Shown here: one piece after another, positions 1-11,092 of the stretch | How positions within the stretch are numbered: position 1 is the stretch's first letter | Layout of the letters: every line of letters starts with the position of its first letter | DNA from: Cladophialophora immunda | Lineage: Eukaryota > Ascomycota > Eurotiomycetes > Chaetothyriales > Herpotrichiellaceae | DNA length: 64,000 nucleotides | Direction: 5' to 3' | Assembly (NCBI RefSeq): GCF_000835495.1 | Contig: NW_015622542.1 | Location: 6,571,936-6,635,935, forward strand | Made by a program: the position numbers and the translations under genes | Notes under the pieces: model-generated | Databases searched by the model: none | Seen by the model: only the letters and a program-made list of their open reading frames with translations | What the model was told of the DNA's origin: nothing

Positions 1-1754
1 TTGGAGATTGCGGCGGAGAAAGGGCGAAGTGGGTGGAAAAAGGCACTCCGGGTGTTTATTTGAAGTCTGAGCGAGTTCTGGTGAGCCTACCGTGAGCGTG
101 GCCGAGCAACTCCCTGAGTCTCCCTAAGCGCGAGGTAAGGGAACCTGAGTTGGCTCCCTTCGCTCGACTACCTAGATGACTCGAGAACGAAAAACCTGAT
201 TGCCATCCATATATCGCTTGATCCTCGAGGGGTGAGCGAAGGCTGCTTTAACCTGAACCTGGCAGCCTCCCTGTCCTTACCTGGTTGCCTCAATTTCCTT
301 GTACCGTAACCTTGGCCCGGGCGAGCGATCAACTTCACGTTTATCACGGCGCAACCTGGAACATGAGGAATCTCTACCGTTAGGGTGCAATTATGACGTG
401 CGGGCATCGCGATTTACATGGGGATTGTGCCTGGCCAAGTCGACATCTTGTACTGTAGCATGTCCTTACTAGGTATATCATAGGAATTGCTCGAGCATCA
501 ACGCCAACCCGTGGCTCCGTTCTCTGGTATATCCCTTGCGAGTACTTGGTTACTTATCAGCACAGTAGCCACTTCCCAACCTCTCTGGATAATGGCGAAG
601 CTGTCAGAAGTTTCTGGAACGGGGACAAACGCTTCAGCTATACAAGTCCATCACGTGCTACAAGGCTGTTCTCCCCTTTTCGGTTTTCTTCTTCCCTCTA
701 CAAACTTCACGGGGTTTTGCCGACCCTCCGACATGACAACGCGTCCTCATCTTACTATGTGCACGATCCGCAGGTTCGGAGTCCCGTAAGAGTTTTCTCG
801 CTTCCTTATTCAAACCCCCCAATCACTTTGACGCCCGGATTTCGACCCCAACGTTCATTCGACCTTGACGTCGGACGTCGATGTATGCCAGAAGTTAGGC
901 CGGCTACCACGGGGCATGTGCATGCTGGACAACATTGCTTGATAGGTGCTGATATTACCCTGTGTCAGCAACAGTGCTGCATAAGCTGGGCTATCCTAAA
1001 AGACCAATAGCCATGCCTGCCCTAGCTCCCTATTTACAGTCGCCCAGTCAGCTATCCCTCGTCTCACGCGAGAAGGGTCAAATACGAGTCCAGTCAGTCA
1101 CCCCATTCCTCGACTAATGAAAGAGAGGCCGGGAACATAGCCTGTGGAGAACATGCGAAGAAGGGACTTCTGCTTCGTAAGTGGGCACGACTATAGTATC
1201 TCTTTTCACGCCCATCCATCTCGGAATGCTTCTTGCCCTCCGACTCCCAGAGGAGATTGCCACCAACCACAGTCTCGACGGGGTTCACACTTCGCAAAAG
1301 TTCAACGCGCCTCAGGCGTCTCTGGCGAAGTGCTTTGTTGTAAAAAAGGCAGTGCCTGGAATAAGAGCCGTCGTCGTGCAAAGTGGCCGGCGAATGGCCT
1401 AACTTCAGATTCTTCCTCCGTCAGGCCCCTGTGTGTTTGTCATACGCCATAACCTAGACGTGCTGCTGCTTGAGAGGCAGGTCTATAAGCGACGGAAACG
1501 ACCCCTTCTCGGAACGTTCCTTCTGGGTGGTATTGTACACGAGGAGGAGCTGAAGCGGCCATACCCCAATCAAAGCAATGTAAGATTGCGCGACGCGCTC
1601 CTGGAGGCAGCTCGTATAAGGCACAGAGGGCAGCCCACTCCGATTCTATCACGAAGACGTTTGAACGCAGAGATTGAAATCGTCAATTGAGATTCTCCTC
1701 GCCTTTCCCACACCTGGGTTGCTAGCTCGGCCCCTTAACACGCCGTCGACAACC
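1..1754. other. Left-edge region without a recognisable gene
   Basis: Several open frames of 70-154 codons occur on both strands, the longest on the plus strand at about 546-1010. None gives a protein I recognise, they overlap one another in different frames, and none shows clear coding bias. There is no tRNA-like box B, no long repeat and no transposase motif. It could hold the diverged end of a gene lying to the left, or plain intergenic DNA. Base composition is near that of the rest of the window, far below the GC-rich gene that follows. Confidence 0.4.
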
Positions 1755-2969
1755 ATGACGTGCACGGATCGGTGGTGCAACCCCCAGGGCGTGCACTTCG
1801 TGGGCTCCGTCCCGCTGCCGACGACACGCGACGTCTTCACACTCCTCGGGTCGACCGTCCCATCACACATCCGACGGATCCCAGACGGCGAGCCCGCGGC
1901 GCGGGGGACCTTCGTGCAGTTCCAGCGCGAGCTCTTCTTGCCGTACCCGCAGCTCGTGAACACGCGGCACAACCCGACGGCCAGCTCGGGCCAGCCGCTC
2001 GACGACGTCGACGAGGTGACGCGGTACCTGGCGCGGCTGGAGACGGGCTACGACGCGGCGGCGATCGAGTCGTACGCGACGTTTGCAGAGATGCGTCGGG
2101 AAGGGGTGATCCCGCAGCGCGGCGTCAAGTTCCAGGTCTGCATCCCGACGCCCATCAACGCGCTGACCTCGGCCGTGGCCCAGAACTACAAGGCCTTCGT
2201 CGAGCCGCACTACACGGCGGCCCTGGTGCGCGCGCTCGAGAGGATCCAGGCCGCGATCCCGCACGACGATCTCGCGGTGCAGATCGACTGCGCGCACGAC
2301 TTCGCCGTGCTGGAGGAGACGTGGAAGCGGCTGCCCGGGATGGAGCGGTCCAAGCCGTGGTGGTGCGACGTCGACGACGACGCCGTTGGCGACGACAATG
2401 TCGACATCCCCCACGACGCCGTCTTCCGCGGCGTGGTCGACCGGGTCGTCTCCTTCGCCGGCGCGGACCACATCGCCGCCGACGTCGAGCTGGGCCTGCA
2501 CTTCTGCTACGGCGACTTCGGGCACCGGCACTTCATCGAGCCGCGGGACATGGGCGTCATGGCGCGCGCCGCGGCCGCCATCCTGCCCCGCCTCGGCCGC
2601 CGCGTCGACTACATCCACATGCCCGTGCCCCGGACGCGGGACGACGCGGCGTACTTCGCGCCGCTGCGCGCGCTGCTCCCGCTGCTGAGCGCGCAGGCCA
2701 CGGTCTTGTACCTCGGCCTGGTCCGCGAGGGCGACGAGGAGGGCACGAGGCGGCGCATCGAGACGGCGCGCCAGGTCATCGACGGCGTCGTAGTTGGCGG
2801 GAGCAGTGGCAGTGGGAGTGGGAGCAGCGGGAGCGATGTCAGCGACGACACCGTGCGGGGACCCATCACATGGGGCATCGCCACCGAGTGCGGCATGGGG
2901 AGGATGAAGGTGGAGGACGTGCCGGGGACGTTGGAGCTGATGAGGAAGCTCGCAAGCCCGATACGCTGA
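1755..2969 (+). CDS. UROD/MetE-like superfamily protein (hypothetical)
   Basis: An intronless gene of 404 codons. The start at 1755 is chosen because the sequence typical of the family (GVHFVGSVPLPTTRDVF, then IPDGEPAARG) begins shortly after it; an in-frame ATG at 1674 would add 27 unlike residues. The middle holds HFCYGDFGHRHF and, further on, DYIHMPVP, which look like the barrel strands of the cobalamin-independent methionine synthase/uroporphyrinogen decarboxylase-like fold. I see no full MetE zinc site, so methionine synthase activity should not be assumed. Near the C terminus a Ser/Gly-rich stretch (about residues 347-366) interrupts the fold. GC content, especially at third positions, is much higher than in every other gene here, which also opens long shadow frames on both strands. 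It converges on the CAP-Gly gene. Substrate unknown. Confidence 0.75.
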   Translation: MTCTDRWCNPQGVHFVGSVPLPTTRDVFTLLGSTVPSHIRRIPDGEPAARGTFVQFQRELFLPYPQLVNTRHNPTASSGQPLDDVDEVTRYLARLETGYDAAAIESYATFAEMRREGVIPQRGVKFQVCIPTPINALTSAVAQNYKAFVEPHYTAALVRALERIQAAIPHDDLAVQIDCAHDFAVLEETWKRLPGMERSKPWWCDVDDDAVGDDNVDIPHDAVFRGVVDRVVSFAGADHIAADVELGLHFCYGDFGHRHFIEPRDMGVMARAAAAILPRLGRRVDYIHMPVPRTRDDAAYFAPLRALLPLLSAQATVLYLGLVREGDEEGTRRRIETARQVIDGVVVGGSSGSGSGSSGSDVSDDTVRGPITWGIATECGMGRMKVEDVPGTLELMRKLASPIR

Positions 2970-3550
2970 AATGTAACGAGGGCAGGAGGAGAACAAAGAA
3001 GCTGAAGGTACGTAATTGCGTGGAAAGGTGAAATAGCAAGAATGGATTGTGTGAGGACGTATCTAGGAGGCTCTATACACCGCTATAGAGGCTGCTATAC
3101 GCTGTATACAGTCAGGGTATAATACATATCCATTATATTATATGTCTGACACCAGATCAGTCACATCAGCCAAGGTTGAACTGTTCCAAAACAACAATCC
3201 AATAAATTTATACATACAGCTCATCAAGCAAAGCAGCAAAGAGGAGAAACAGGATTATCTACACTACCAATTCTACATAGTACAACCACATCGACCCAGA
3301 AGACGTTCGTCCTGCTTGGTCTCTTTTCTTTTCCCAGCCATCCCAACAAACTCCCAACGGCAGCCGCATGACCTGCAATATCGTAGTTCTCCCCAAGGTC
3401 CTTCATCACGAGAGACGCATATCGACAGCGACCCTCTCTCGTCAAGGGGACGGGTGTGTAACTGGACAAGCTCTAGCCTCGCCCGTCGACCAGACCACCG
3501 ATTATTAATTTTTCGTATCCACATCTCGATTTTCAAAAGAGATCTCCCCT
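2970..3550. other. Convergent 3' intergenic region, AT-rich
   Basis: This lies between the 3' ends of the MetE-like gene (+) and the CAP-Gly gene (-), so it should hold both 3' untranslated regions. It contains a perfect hairpin and a palindrome (listed separately) and a TA-rich stretch around 3113-3145 that could serve as polyadenylation efficiency elements. No gene is supported; the 163-codon plus-strand frame at 3142 looks incidental. Confidence 0.5.
3071..3111. repeat. Inverted repeat (7-bp stem) plus a 10-bp palindrome
   Basis: CTCTATA at 3071-3077 pairs perfectly with TATAGAG at 3084-3090 across a 6-base loop. CTGTATACAG at 3102-3111 is a perfect palindrome. Both lie between two convergent genes and are followed by TA-rich sequence, so a role in 3'-end formation is possible but not shown. 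Confidence 0.6.
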
Positions 3551-6121
3551 CTAGAAAGCCTCTTCAACTGGACAGTCGACGCTCTCGTGCCCGTCGCGCT
3601 CACATAGCGCACACCACTTCTCCGGGTCTATGACTCCCGTCGTCCGCCCTGCCAACATGCCCGCCTGTGCACCTGTGCCTTCGATGAGTTTCGCTGGAGC
3701 GGGAGCTGAAGCCGTCGTGGGCGTAGAGGTCGTGGGCATGGGAGGATTCGACATCTTCGCGGTGGGTGATTCGGCTGCTTCTAGCAGCGCAATCGGCGGA
3801 GAGGGCAGGTCTTCTGTAGGGGGCGGGTTGGGATGCACGTCAGACGGCGAGGTTATGGTGTTGTTCGTCGATTTCCGACTCATAAGGGGAGCAGGTCGAT
3901 CTGGATCCCGTGGTCCTGCCATCACTGCCAGCATCTGTTCACCATTGTCGACGTCGCCTTCAACGTCTCGCCGATTCCCCTCAGGCACACCGTGGTCATC
4001 CATACCAGACGGTTCGACGTCTGTTGTAATCTTCTTGCCCGGGCCAAACATGTTACCACAGGTCAGAATATCATGCCCGCCTTCTTCGCAGATCTCGCAC
4101 CATAACACGGCGCTTTCAGAAGTAGAGACATCTGTGACCCCATCATCGGACCTTTCGCGTTCCCGGATGCCAGCGTCATAATCGTGACGTGTCCTTACCG
4201 GCGATGCTCCCCCGGAGGAAGCATCATGCCAGGCTTCCTGACCCGTAGTCTGACTGTCGTGACGCTCATGCCCACTTGCTCCGTTTCGCTTCACCGGCCC
4301 GAGCACAACCGTCCGCTGACTTCCTATAGTACCGGTACTGAGATGCTTGCGGTCCAGTTCCTCGCTGTTTCCTCTCGAGTGCCCTGTACGCATACCCGTG
4401 TGGATGCCAAATGCAGCCCCGCCCATAGGCATGGGAAACTTTGAAAGTGTGACGCTGTTCCGCAACTGTCTGACTTCCTGCACAAGTTCTTCTTCATGAG
4501 CACTCTTTTGCTGCAAGAGAACTTCAAGATCGCGGATTTGTTGCTGGAGGGCATCCTCTCCACCATCGCCAACAGGCGACGAGTCTTTCCGTTGATGTCC
4601 GTTCGCGATCGTGATGCCGTTGGGTCTCTTGGGGCTGTTGGCGTTCAGATTTTGGATGATGGCCTTCAATCCCCTTATCTCATCATCCTTTGCGGTTAAC
4701 TGTGCTTCGAGTTCTTGCACTTTGGAGGAAGACGAGTAGCCGCCACCACCATTCAACTGCTCTTCGGTCTTCATTCTCTCCTTCTCCCTCCTTAACTCGC
4801 TTCTCGATCTCTCGACCTCGCCTCTCAAAAATTCAACCTCTCCCCGCGCCTCAGCCTCGCCTCGTCGAGCATCCTCGAGCCCTTCTTCAAGCTCTTGCAC
4901 AAGTTCTTCCAACTGCTTAAGTTGCTGTGCGACGGTCTCGACGTCCTCACTTCGATCCTGGAGATTTCTCACTTCCTCCAACAATTCATCTACTCTCTTC
5001 TCGTAGACACGTTCGGTTTCGGTGCTCGCCATCTCCAACGTATCGATCGTAGAGCGGAAATCCGCACGGTTGGCGTCAAATTCCGCCGTGAGCATTTTGA
5101 TCCTGTCATTCTTCTCCCGCAGGGCTTCCCTCAGGGAAACGACATCACGAGGGAGGTCGTCGTCACCGTCCTCTCGGCTTCTTTTATCGGCCTGCTGGTC
5201 TTCTTCCAGTCCAGGTAGCAGTTTTTGTATCTCGTTGAAATTGCGTTCCATCTCGGCAAAACTTGTGCCTTGTTCATTTAATTGGCGTTTCGCGTTCTCT
5301 AGTTCTTCATTCAGTTCGCGGATTTTCGTCTCATACTTTTCCACGTTAGTTTCGGTTGTCTTTCTGCTGAAATTGGGCGTCGGCGTCGGCGTGGATTCCG
5401 CCTCCTGCTCAGGGATTTCATCAAAACTTGATTCAGGGCCTAATGACGGGCTTGCGGATGCAGTCGAGCTGCCCTGTCTCAAACTCTGGCTAAAGTTGTT
5501 GACGCCGCGTTGCTGGCCTGGTTTGGCATAAGGCCCGCCTGGCCCTCCTCCGTTTGTGCTCTTTGCGAGACCAATACCGCTGGGCCGCGTCTTCGGCGTG
5601 GCCAGCGTTCTGGGCGTAGGGGTATTGACTTTTCGCAACGGACTCGAGGGCCGAGGAAGGGATTCCCTTCTCAAAGGTGGTTTGAGCGCCGGGCTGGCGG
5701 CGCCCGATGGTCTCATTGCGCCAGGACCCATCGATTGACTGAAGGAGGGTTTTGCAATACCTGTCGTCACACCAGGCGTTCTCCCGCCCTGATTAAAGCT
5801 GGCAAGTCTGTTGGTGGGTGTGCCGGGACCAGGACTCGCTCTTACACCACTGAGACCCAGTCCTGGTCCTGCACTGCCAGCACTGCCCGGTTTCTTGACG
5901 GCCTTCTCCAAAGGCAGAAATATGCCCGAGCCTGGGATTGTGGTTCTGAAGTAGTATTTTCCATCCACCTCGCCAGAATTCTTGCCGCGAGGCGCATACT
6001 CTGTCGCGAGTTGTACGCCCGCAAATATTCCCTTTTTCCCCGTGACCGGGCCGATGAATTTGACGATGCCGTGCATGTCACCGGGGACCATGACCGTGTC
6101 CCCGACGTTGACGGTCGCCAT
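3551..6121 (-). CDS. CAP-Gly microtubule plus-end protein (CLIP-170/Tip1/Bik1 type)
   Basis: Intronless, 856 residues. Order of parts: an N-terminal CAP-Gly domain (about residues 4-80, with GIFAGVQL and GKNSG in place of the common GKNDG), a Ser/Pro/Gly-rich basic linker to about 255, a long coiled coil (about 256-560), a disordered acidic region, and two zinc knuckles of the form Cx2Cx4Hx4C at about 674-690 (CEICEEGGHDILTC) and at the C terminus near 838-851 (CALCERDGHESVDC). This is the CLIP-170 layout: CAP-Gly binds the EEY/F ends of tubulin and EB1, the coiled coil dimerises, and in CLIP-170 the knuckles contact dynactin and LIS1 or fold back on the CAP-Gly domain. Two knuckles, instead of the single one of yeast Bik1, match the animal arrangement. 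The start is fixed by the CAP-Gly beginning MATVNVGD. Confidence 0.9.
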   Translation of the reverse strand: MATVNVGDTVMVPGDMHGIVKFIGPVTGKKGIFAGVQLATEYAPRGKNSGEVDGKYYFRTTIPGSGIFLPLEKAVKKPGSAGSAGPGLGLSGVRASPGPGTPTNRLASFNQGGRTPGVTTGIAKPSFSQSMGPGAMRPSGAASPALKPPLRRESLPRPSSPLRKVNTPTPRTLATPKTRPSGIGLAKSTNGGGPGGPYAKPGQQRGVNNFSQSLRQGSSTASASPSLGPESSFDEIPEQEAESTPTPTPNFSRKTTETNVEKYETKIRELNEELENAKRQLNEQGTSFAEMERNFNEIQKLLPGLEEDQQADKRSREDGDDDLPRDVVSLREALREKNDRIKMLTAEFDANRADFRSTIDTLEMASTETERVYEKRVDELLEEVRNLQDRSEDVETVAQQLKQLEELVQELEEGLEDARRGEAEARGEVEFLRGEVERSRSELRREKERMKTEEQLNGGGGYSSSSKVQELEAQLTAKDDEIRGLKAIIQNLNANSPKRPNGITIANGHQRKDSSPVGDGGEDALQQQIRDLEVLLQQKSAHEEELVQEVRQLRNSVTLSKFPMPMGGAAFGIHTGMRTGHSRGNSEELDRKHLSTGTIGSQRTVVLGPVKRNGASGHERHDSQTTGQEAWHDASSGGASPVRTRHDYDAGIRERERSDDGVTDVSTSESAVLWCEICEEGGHDILTCGNMFGPGKKITTDVEPSGMDDHGVPEGNRRDVEGDVDNGEQMLAVMAGPRDPDRPAPLMSRKSTNNTITSPSDVHPNPPPTEDLPSPPIALLEAAESPTAKMSNPPMPTTSTPTTASAPAPAKLIEGTGAQAGMLAGRTTGVIDPEKWCALCERDGHESVDCPVEEAF

Positions 6122-7390
6122 GGCGGGCAGAGGAGGCTATCCGGGGCAAGTGGAATCGGGGTCGAGGCAAACGCCAGGGCGGACGGAAATGATCAGGTCC
6201 GCTGATTGCTCTTGTCTCGAAGTTTCGCAGGGTTGAGCGGCGATTTAAGCCACGTTGGATGTTGCAGTGTCCATTGAAGGAAGAACTTGAGGAAGATATT
6301 CGGCAAGATCTGCAGACTCGCCGGAACTTGTGGGGGAATAACCTTGCGGTGACAGGAATGAGGGAGTCCAGCAGGAGACGAGACAACCCGATCTTGTCAG
6401 ATGTAGGCGACGCCGATAGCCAGTATCGACCGTGGCGATTATTCAAGATATGGTGGCCTCGGGCGCAGAGAGGGAGAAGGACAGGGAAAGGGGAGGCAGG
6501 ACGAGCGTCGGTATCGCAGCGAGTGGTGACGGCCGGTTGCACGGGTGAAGACTGAGAGATAAACAAAAGACGTAGCAGCAGGAACCAAGCATAGTTTTGG
6601 GTCGTGCCGAATCGCAGGTCAAGAATAAGCTGAAGCTGTGTTGTTTATGGATGGTGAATGGCCATGGCGACCCGACATGGGGGCTTTTCTCGCAGGGTAG
6701 TGAGGGTGCGCAGGCGAGGAAACGAGGGCACCACAGGGGACCAACTGGCGAAGAAATTGTCTGATTTGCTTAGCGAATCTGGAGCTAAATCCAACCCTCC
6801 AGTCACCGCTGCGCTGGGCCGCTGACGGGCGCTTTGGCGACAGGGATACGGGGTACAGACCTGGTGAGGATGGAGAGGCTTGTCTGCCGGGGCTCCAGGC
6901 CAACACGATCCCACTGGACTGGTCATGGGCTTGTGATAGCCAGATGCCAGATGCTCCGATGCCCAACAACCTCGCCTATTTCCACCTCCGACCTCGACCA
7001 CCACCACTACCTCATCATCCTCCCCCGGTTTCTACCCGTCTCCATACTCGTACTAATATCTGTCGGGACTGAAATTGCAGGGAGACCTCATGGGAACTCA
7101 GGTTCGCTAAACATATCCGACTGCTTCAGCCTCGCCGCGCAGAAAGCGGCCGATCTGGCGCCACAGAAACCCAATTTCCACCCTTCCCTCCATGCTATCC
7201 TATACGCTGTATGGAGGCGTGGGAGGGTAGAGAATGCCCCCTTTCCCGTCGCAATACACGGTACTTCATAGTGGAGGAGAAACGCAAAAAAAGAACAACA
7301 AGCAACGTGATTGATACTTTTGTCGAGTCCCAAAGATGCACGCTCCATCTCCTCAACCTATGTAGGTCATCCTGCCCTGTTTTCGACCAG
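6122..7390. other. Intergenic: CAP-Gly promoter and mannosidase 3' region
   Basis: About 1.3 kb between the start of the CAP-Gly gene and the stop of the alpha-mannosidase gene, both on the minus strand. Open frames up to about 162 codons occur but overlap one another and match nothing I know. I see no repeat or RNA gene. Confidence 0.45.
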
Positions 7391-10300
7391 CTACAACTGC
7401 AACCTGAATGTCTTGACCTCAAACGCCCGCAGCTCAATCGGAATACTGATCTTGTTCTTCCCGGACATGTCCAGTTGTTTGCCATCGTCCTCCAGCACGT
7501 TGGTCTCGTACACCTTCTTCACCGGCAGGGTCGTCTCAATCACCCCGCGACTCTTGCCTCCCATGCTCTCATATATTCTCAGTATCACGCTCTGACCTTT
7601 TCGCTGGGTAAGTTCTCCTCGGGACACGTCTTCGTCGTCTTCTCCACGCTTGACGCAGTCCAGGATTAGTGATGACGCGCCCGTGACGTTCACGGCGTTG
7701 AACAGCTCCTTTGGAGGCCGGTCATCAACCACCGACACCAATGTCATCGGATGGTTGAAGTTGTAGGCCGCTCGGACAGTGTCGCTGCTCAGCGCTCCTT
7801 GGTGAGGCATGATGGCCCACTTGATGTGGTGACGGCCCATGTCGGCGTGCGCATCGGGTGCTTTGGGCGCCCGCAACAGTGACAAGCGCATAAGATTGCC
7901 GCATGTCGCAAACCCATATTTGGAGTCATTCAGGATCGACACACCATAATTGGCCTCTGAGAGATCAGCAAATTTATGACAGCACACCTCGAACTTGGCC
8001 ATATCCCAACTACAATCGTCAGCACTTGGATTGTCCATGGAAGAGAAGCTGCAAAATTCTTACCTGGTGTTGTAATGTGTCGGACGGCGGATGATTCCAT
8101 ACTGAGTCTCGTAATTTGCCTCCGTGTTGACCACGTCCACTGGAAATTCTACCTTTAAGAATTTCATGTTCTCATGCCATTCCACTTCAGCTTCCACCAG
8201 CAGATACCCTGTCTGGGTCTGGCTGTTGCATGCATCGAGGCTGATAGTGGTCTTGACCCAGCTGTCTTTGCTCACCTGTGTCTTGGTGGCGACGCTCACC
8301 CTGTACGGACCATGTTCGACAATCTCAGAAGCTTCCGACTTCAGCTCTTTCCTGGAGTCGAGATGGAAAACTTCCACATCCCAGGCCTGCCAGTACAAAG
8401 GCTTGTCATCAAACATTACCAGCTGATTGCCCTTGCCTCCCTTGGCAATCACCTCTCTGTTGGCTCTTAGGTCAATTAATGATGTGATGCAACCCGCCTC
8501 CACTTCTGCCTGGAATATGCTGTTCTTCAAGACAAAGACACCCTTCCGCACCTCCTCGATGGATGCCGTCGATTGAATTGCCGAAGCGGCGTGCGTCTTA
8601 CATACACCCGGCCCGCCGGATACGTATGTGTACTTCTGCTCCTGCGACTTTGCGCTGGCATGTGGGATCCTGACCAGCTCCGAACGTGTCCAGGGAGTGG
8701 TGTTGACTGCCGCAAGCTCGGCGTTAGCTTTGAGGTGCTGGGACAGCCCCAGAACCGTGAGAGCCTCCTCTTTCACCTTCTCTCCCAGTTTCGCATTGTG
8801 GGCGTAAAGCTTGTCCGAGTCATCATAGCACATCTCAATGGAGCTGCCAGGCAAACAGTCGTGGAACTGACAAAGCAGTACATTTTCCCACATCTCATCA
8901 ATCTCCTTCTTGGGGTACTTGTAGCTCTTGCTCTTCAGGCTTGCCAAAGTTGCCAGGTATTCGACATCATGTAACATAATTTCCTGCTTCCGATTATTAA
9001 GCTTGTTGTTTGCTTGTGTTGTGTACGTGCCTCGATGCAATTCAAAGTAGAGCTCGCCGTACCATGTAACGAGCTCGGTACCTTCCGCCACTTTCTTCTC
9101 CAGGTTTGCATAGAAATCGTCCACGGAATTCCCCATATTCACACGAGGGAGTAGTCCAACTGTATCGCTCAGACCACGGCATCTTCTCAACTTCTCGAGC
9201 ATTGACCAAGTAGGTCCACCTCCTCCGTCTCCCTTGCCAAAGACAAGCAGGGAAGTGTTGTCCTGGTCCATGCTTTTATGTTGAGTGACACTTCTTCTAA
9301 CGTCTCCAAAGTGAGCATCTGCCGTGTATGTCTCGCTGGGGGCCATGTGGCAGATGACCTGACTTCCGTCCAAACTCACCCAGTTGAACGTGGTGTGCGG
9401 AAAGTTGTTGATATTGTTCCAACTAAGCTTCTGGGTGAAGAACCGCGTCATCCCCGCAAGACGGCAGATCTGCGGGAGCTGCGCAGAGTAACCGAAAGTA
9501 TCGGGGAGCCAGAAAGTCTGACATCTTTCGCCAAAATTGCTCTCGAAGAACCGTTGGCCGTAAAGGAATTGCCTGACCAAGGACTCACCGCTGGGCATGT
9601 TCGTGTCGTGTTCAACCCAGCTGCCCCCTATTGGATGGAATCTTCCTTCTTTGACCTTGGATTTGACCCGGTCGAAGACGTAGGGGTAGTACATCTTCAG
9701 CCACTTGTACTGCTGTGCTTGGCTGCAGGCGAAACGATGTTCTGGGTATCGATCCATCAAGTCACACTGGTTGGACCAGCTTCGGGCAACTTTGCGCTTT
9801 GTCTCAGCCCACGGCCACAGCCAGCACGTATCAATGTGACAATGTCCAATTCCATACACGATGCTCTTCTCATCCGAGTCATAGACCTTGGCTGAATCGA
9901 CATTCTTGCCGATATATTTTTGAGCGATTCTGCGGCCCTCTTCGATCGAGGTGGCTGATCCCTTACCAGCGATGAAGACATCCATGATCTGATTGCAGAC
10001 CTGCAAGGCTTCATGCTTTTCCCAGCTGTCACCAGGAAATTCCCGGGCAGCGTCGCCGATGATCCAAAAATCGACGTACAAGTGACGAACGGCAAGATTG
10101 ACATCCACAATCTGCGCCTTCCAAAGCGTGTAGTACTTGTTTGGGTCTGGGGGTTGAATGCTGTCACCTCCCGGTGCGTTCCCAAACATTCCGTTGCACG
10201 CCATCTCTATGTAGAAGATGTGCTCTTTGCCATCCCGCCAGCTTGTCGGCAGAATCCATTCGACTCGATCTCCACCAGTAAGGCCTTGCAGAGGGTTTCC

Positions 10301-10705
10301 ATCCTCTGTCCATACCATGCCTTCATTGTTTGCGTCCCAATGGAACTCTAGATGTTCTCCATCTCGCATGTTTTTAGGCACGGTGAGTTGAATCTTGAAC
10401 CAATGGGTAGCCCAAGCCGGTCCGAAGGATTCCCCGCGATGTGTTGGGCGGAAAGTGTGAGAGATAGCATCGTGAAAAGTCGGTCTGGTGAGATCAGGTG
10501 GAGAGTAGACGGAGAGCTTCACATGGTCTCCATCGTCGCAGACATTGTGATAGAGCTTAGAGAGAAGGTTCTCCTTTTCGTATTGGCCACCAGATGTAAA
10601 TTGTCGTAAGCGGTCGGTATAGATGCTCTGAATCTTTTGTCCAACGGGATGAGCGCTAAGCTTTGGGTAGGACGAGGTAGTGCGAGAAGACGTCTCGCCC
10701 CCCAT
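7391..10705 (-). CDS. AMS1: Alpha-mannosidase, glycoside hydrolase family 38 (Ams1 type)
   Basis: Two exons, 8064-10705 and 7391-8009, joined across a 54-nt intron (GTAAGA...GTAG, branch CTGAC). The junction restores THYNTSWDMAKFEV and gives 1086 residues, the usual length for the class IIC enzyme. The GH38 catalytic part starts near residue 285 with GHCHIDTCWLWPW, whose His and Asp bind the metal. WVEHDTNMPSGE and WLPDTFGYS follow; the Asp of the latter (about residue 400) is the expected nucleophile. C-terminal beta-sandwich domains follow. Enzymes of this class cleave alpha-mannose from free oligosaccharides. Yeast Ams1 has no signal peptide and reaches the vacuole by the Cvt/autophagy route; no signal peptide is visible here either. 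The start matches the family N terminus (SSYPKLS...PVGQKIQSIYTDRLRQF). Confidence 0.95.
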
Positions 10706-11092
10706 TGTTCTAAGCTCGAGCAGGGATCGTATTCGGAAGGGAAGACAGGAGGCAAAGGGGTCGAGCTATCGAAAATACTTTTGGGCAAACAGTTCAAACG
10801 AGAGGCGATGGCTTGGAGCACAAGGGATAGAGCAGCAGGAGGTTGGTGACAGCTTCGACACACTGGCAGCCAGTTGACGGTGCGGGGTAGCTGCGGCTCT
10901 GTGTCAGTGCTGACTGCGCGTTAGTTGGAGAACACAGACGAGGCTGAGTGTTGGAGCCACAGCCACAGCCACAGCCACAGCAGAATTCCCAGGTTTCTAT
11001 CGTCTTATGTATCGAGTACCTCTATCAAATCGAAATTTAGGTAGTTCGTCTAGCAGAAATGTTGTTGATATGCAGCAAGGTAACCATCGCCT
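10706..11092. other. Intergenic: mannosidase promoter
   Basis: About 390 bp holding the promoter and leader of the minus-strand mannosidase gene and the 3' end of the next minus-strand gene. Apart from the AGCCAC microsatellite I see no distinct element. Confidence 0.5.
10955..10983. repeat. AGCCAC hexanucleotide microsatellite
   Basis: Four tandem AGCCAC units and a partial fifth, about 250 bp upstream of the mannosidase start. Confidence 0.9.

Noticed and set aside
1760..3031. 423-codon plus-strand and 377-codon minus-strand (1863-2996) frames overlapping the MetE-like gene
   Set aside because: They are shadows caused by the very high GC content. Their proteins are Arg/Ala/Gly-rich without any family motif, while the 1755 frame shows a recognisable fold.
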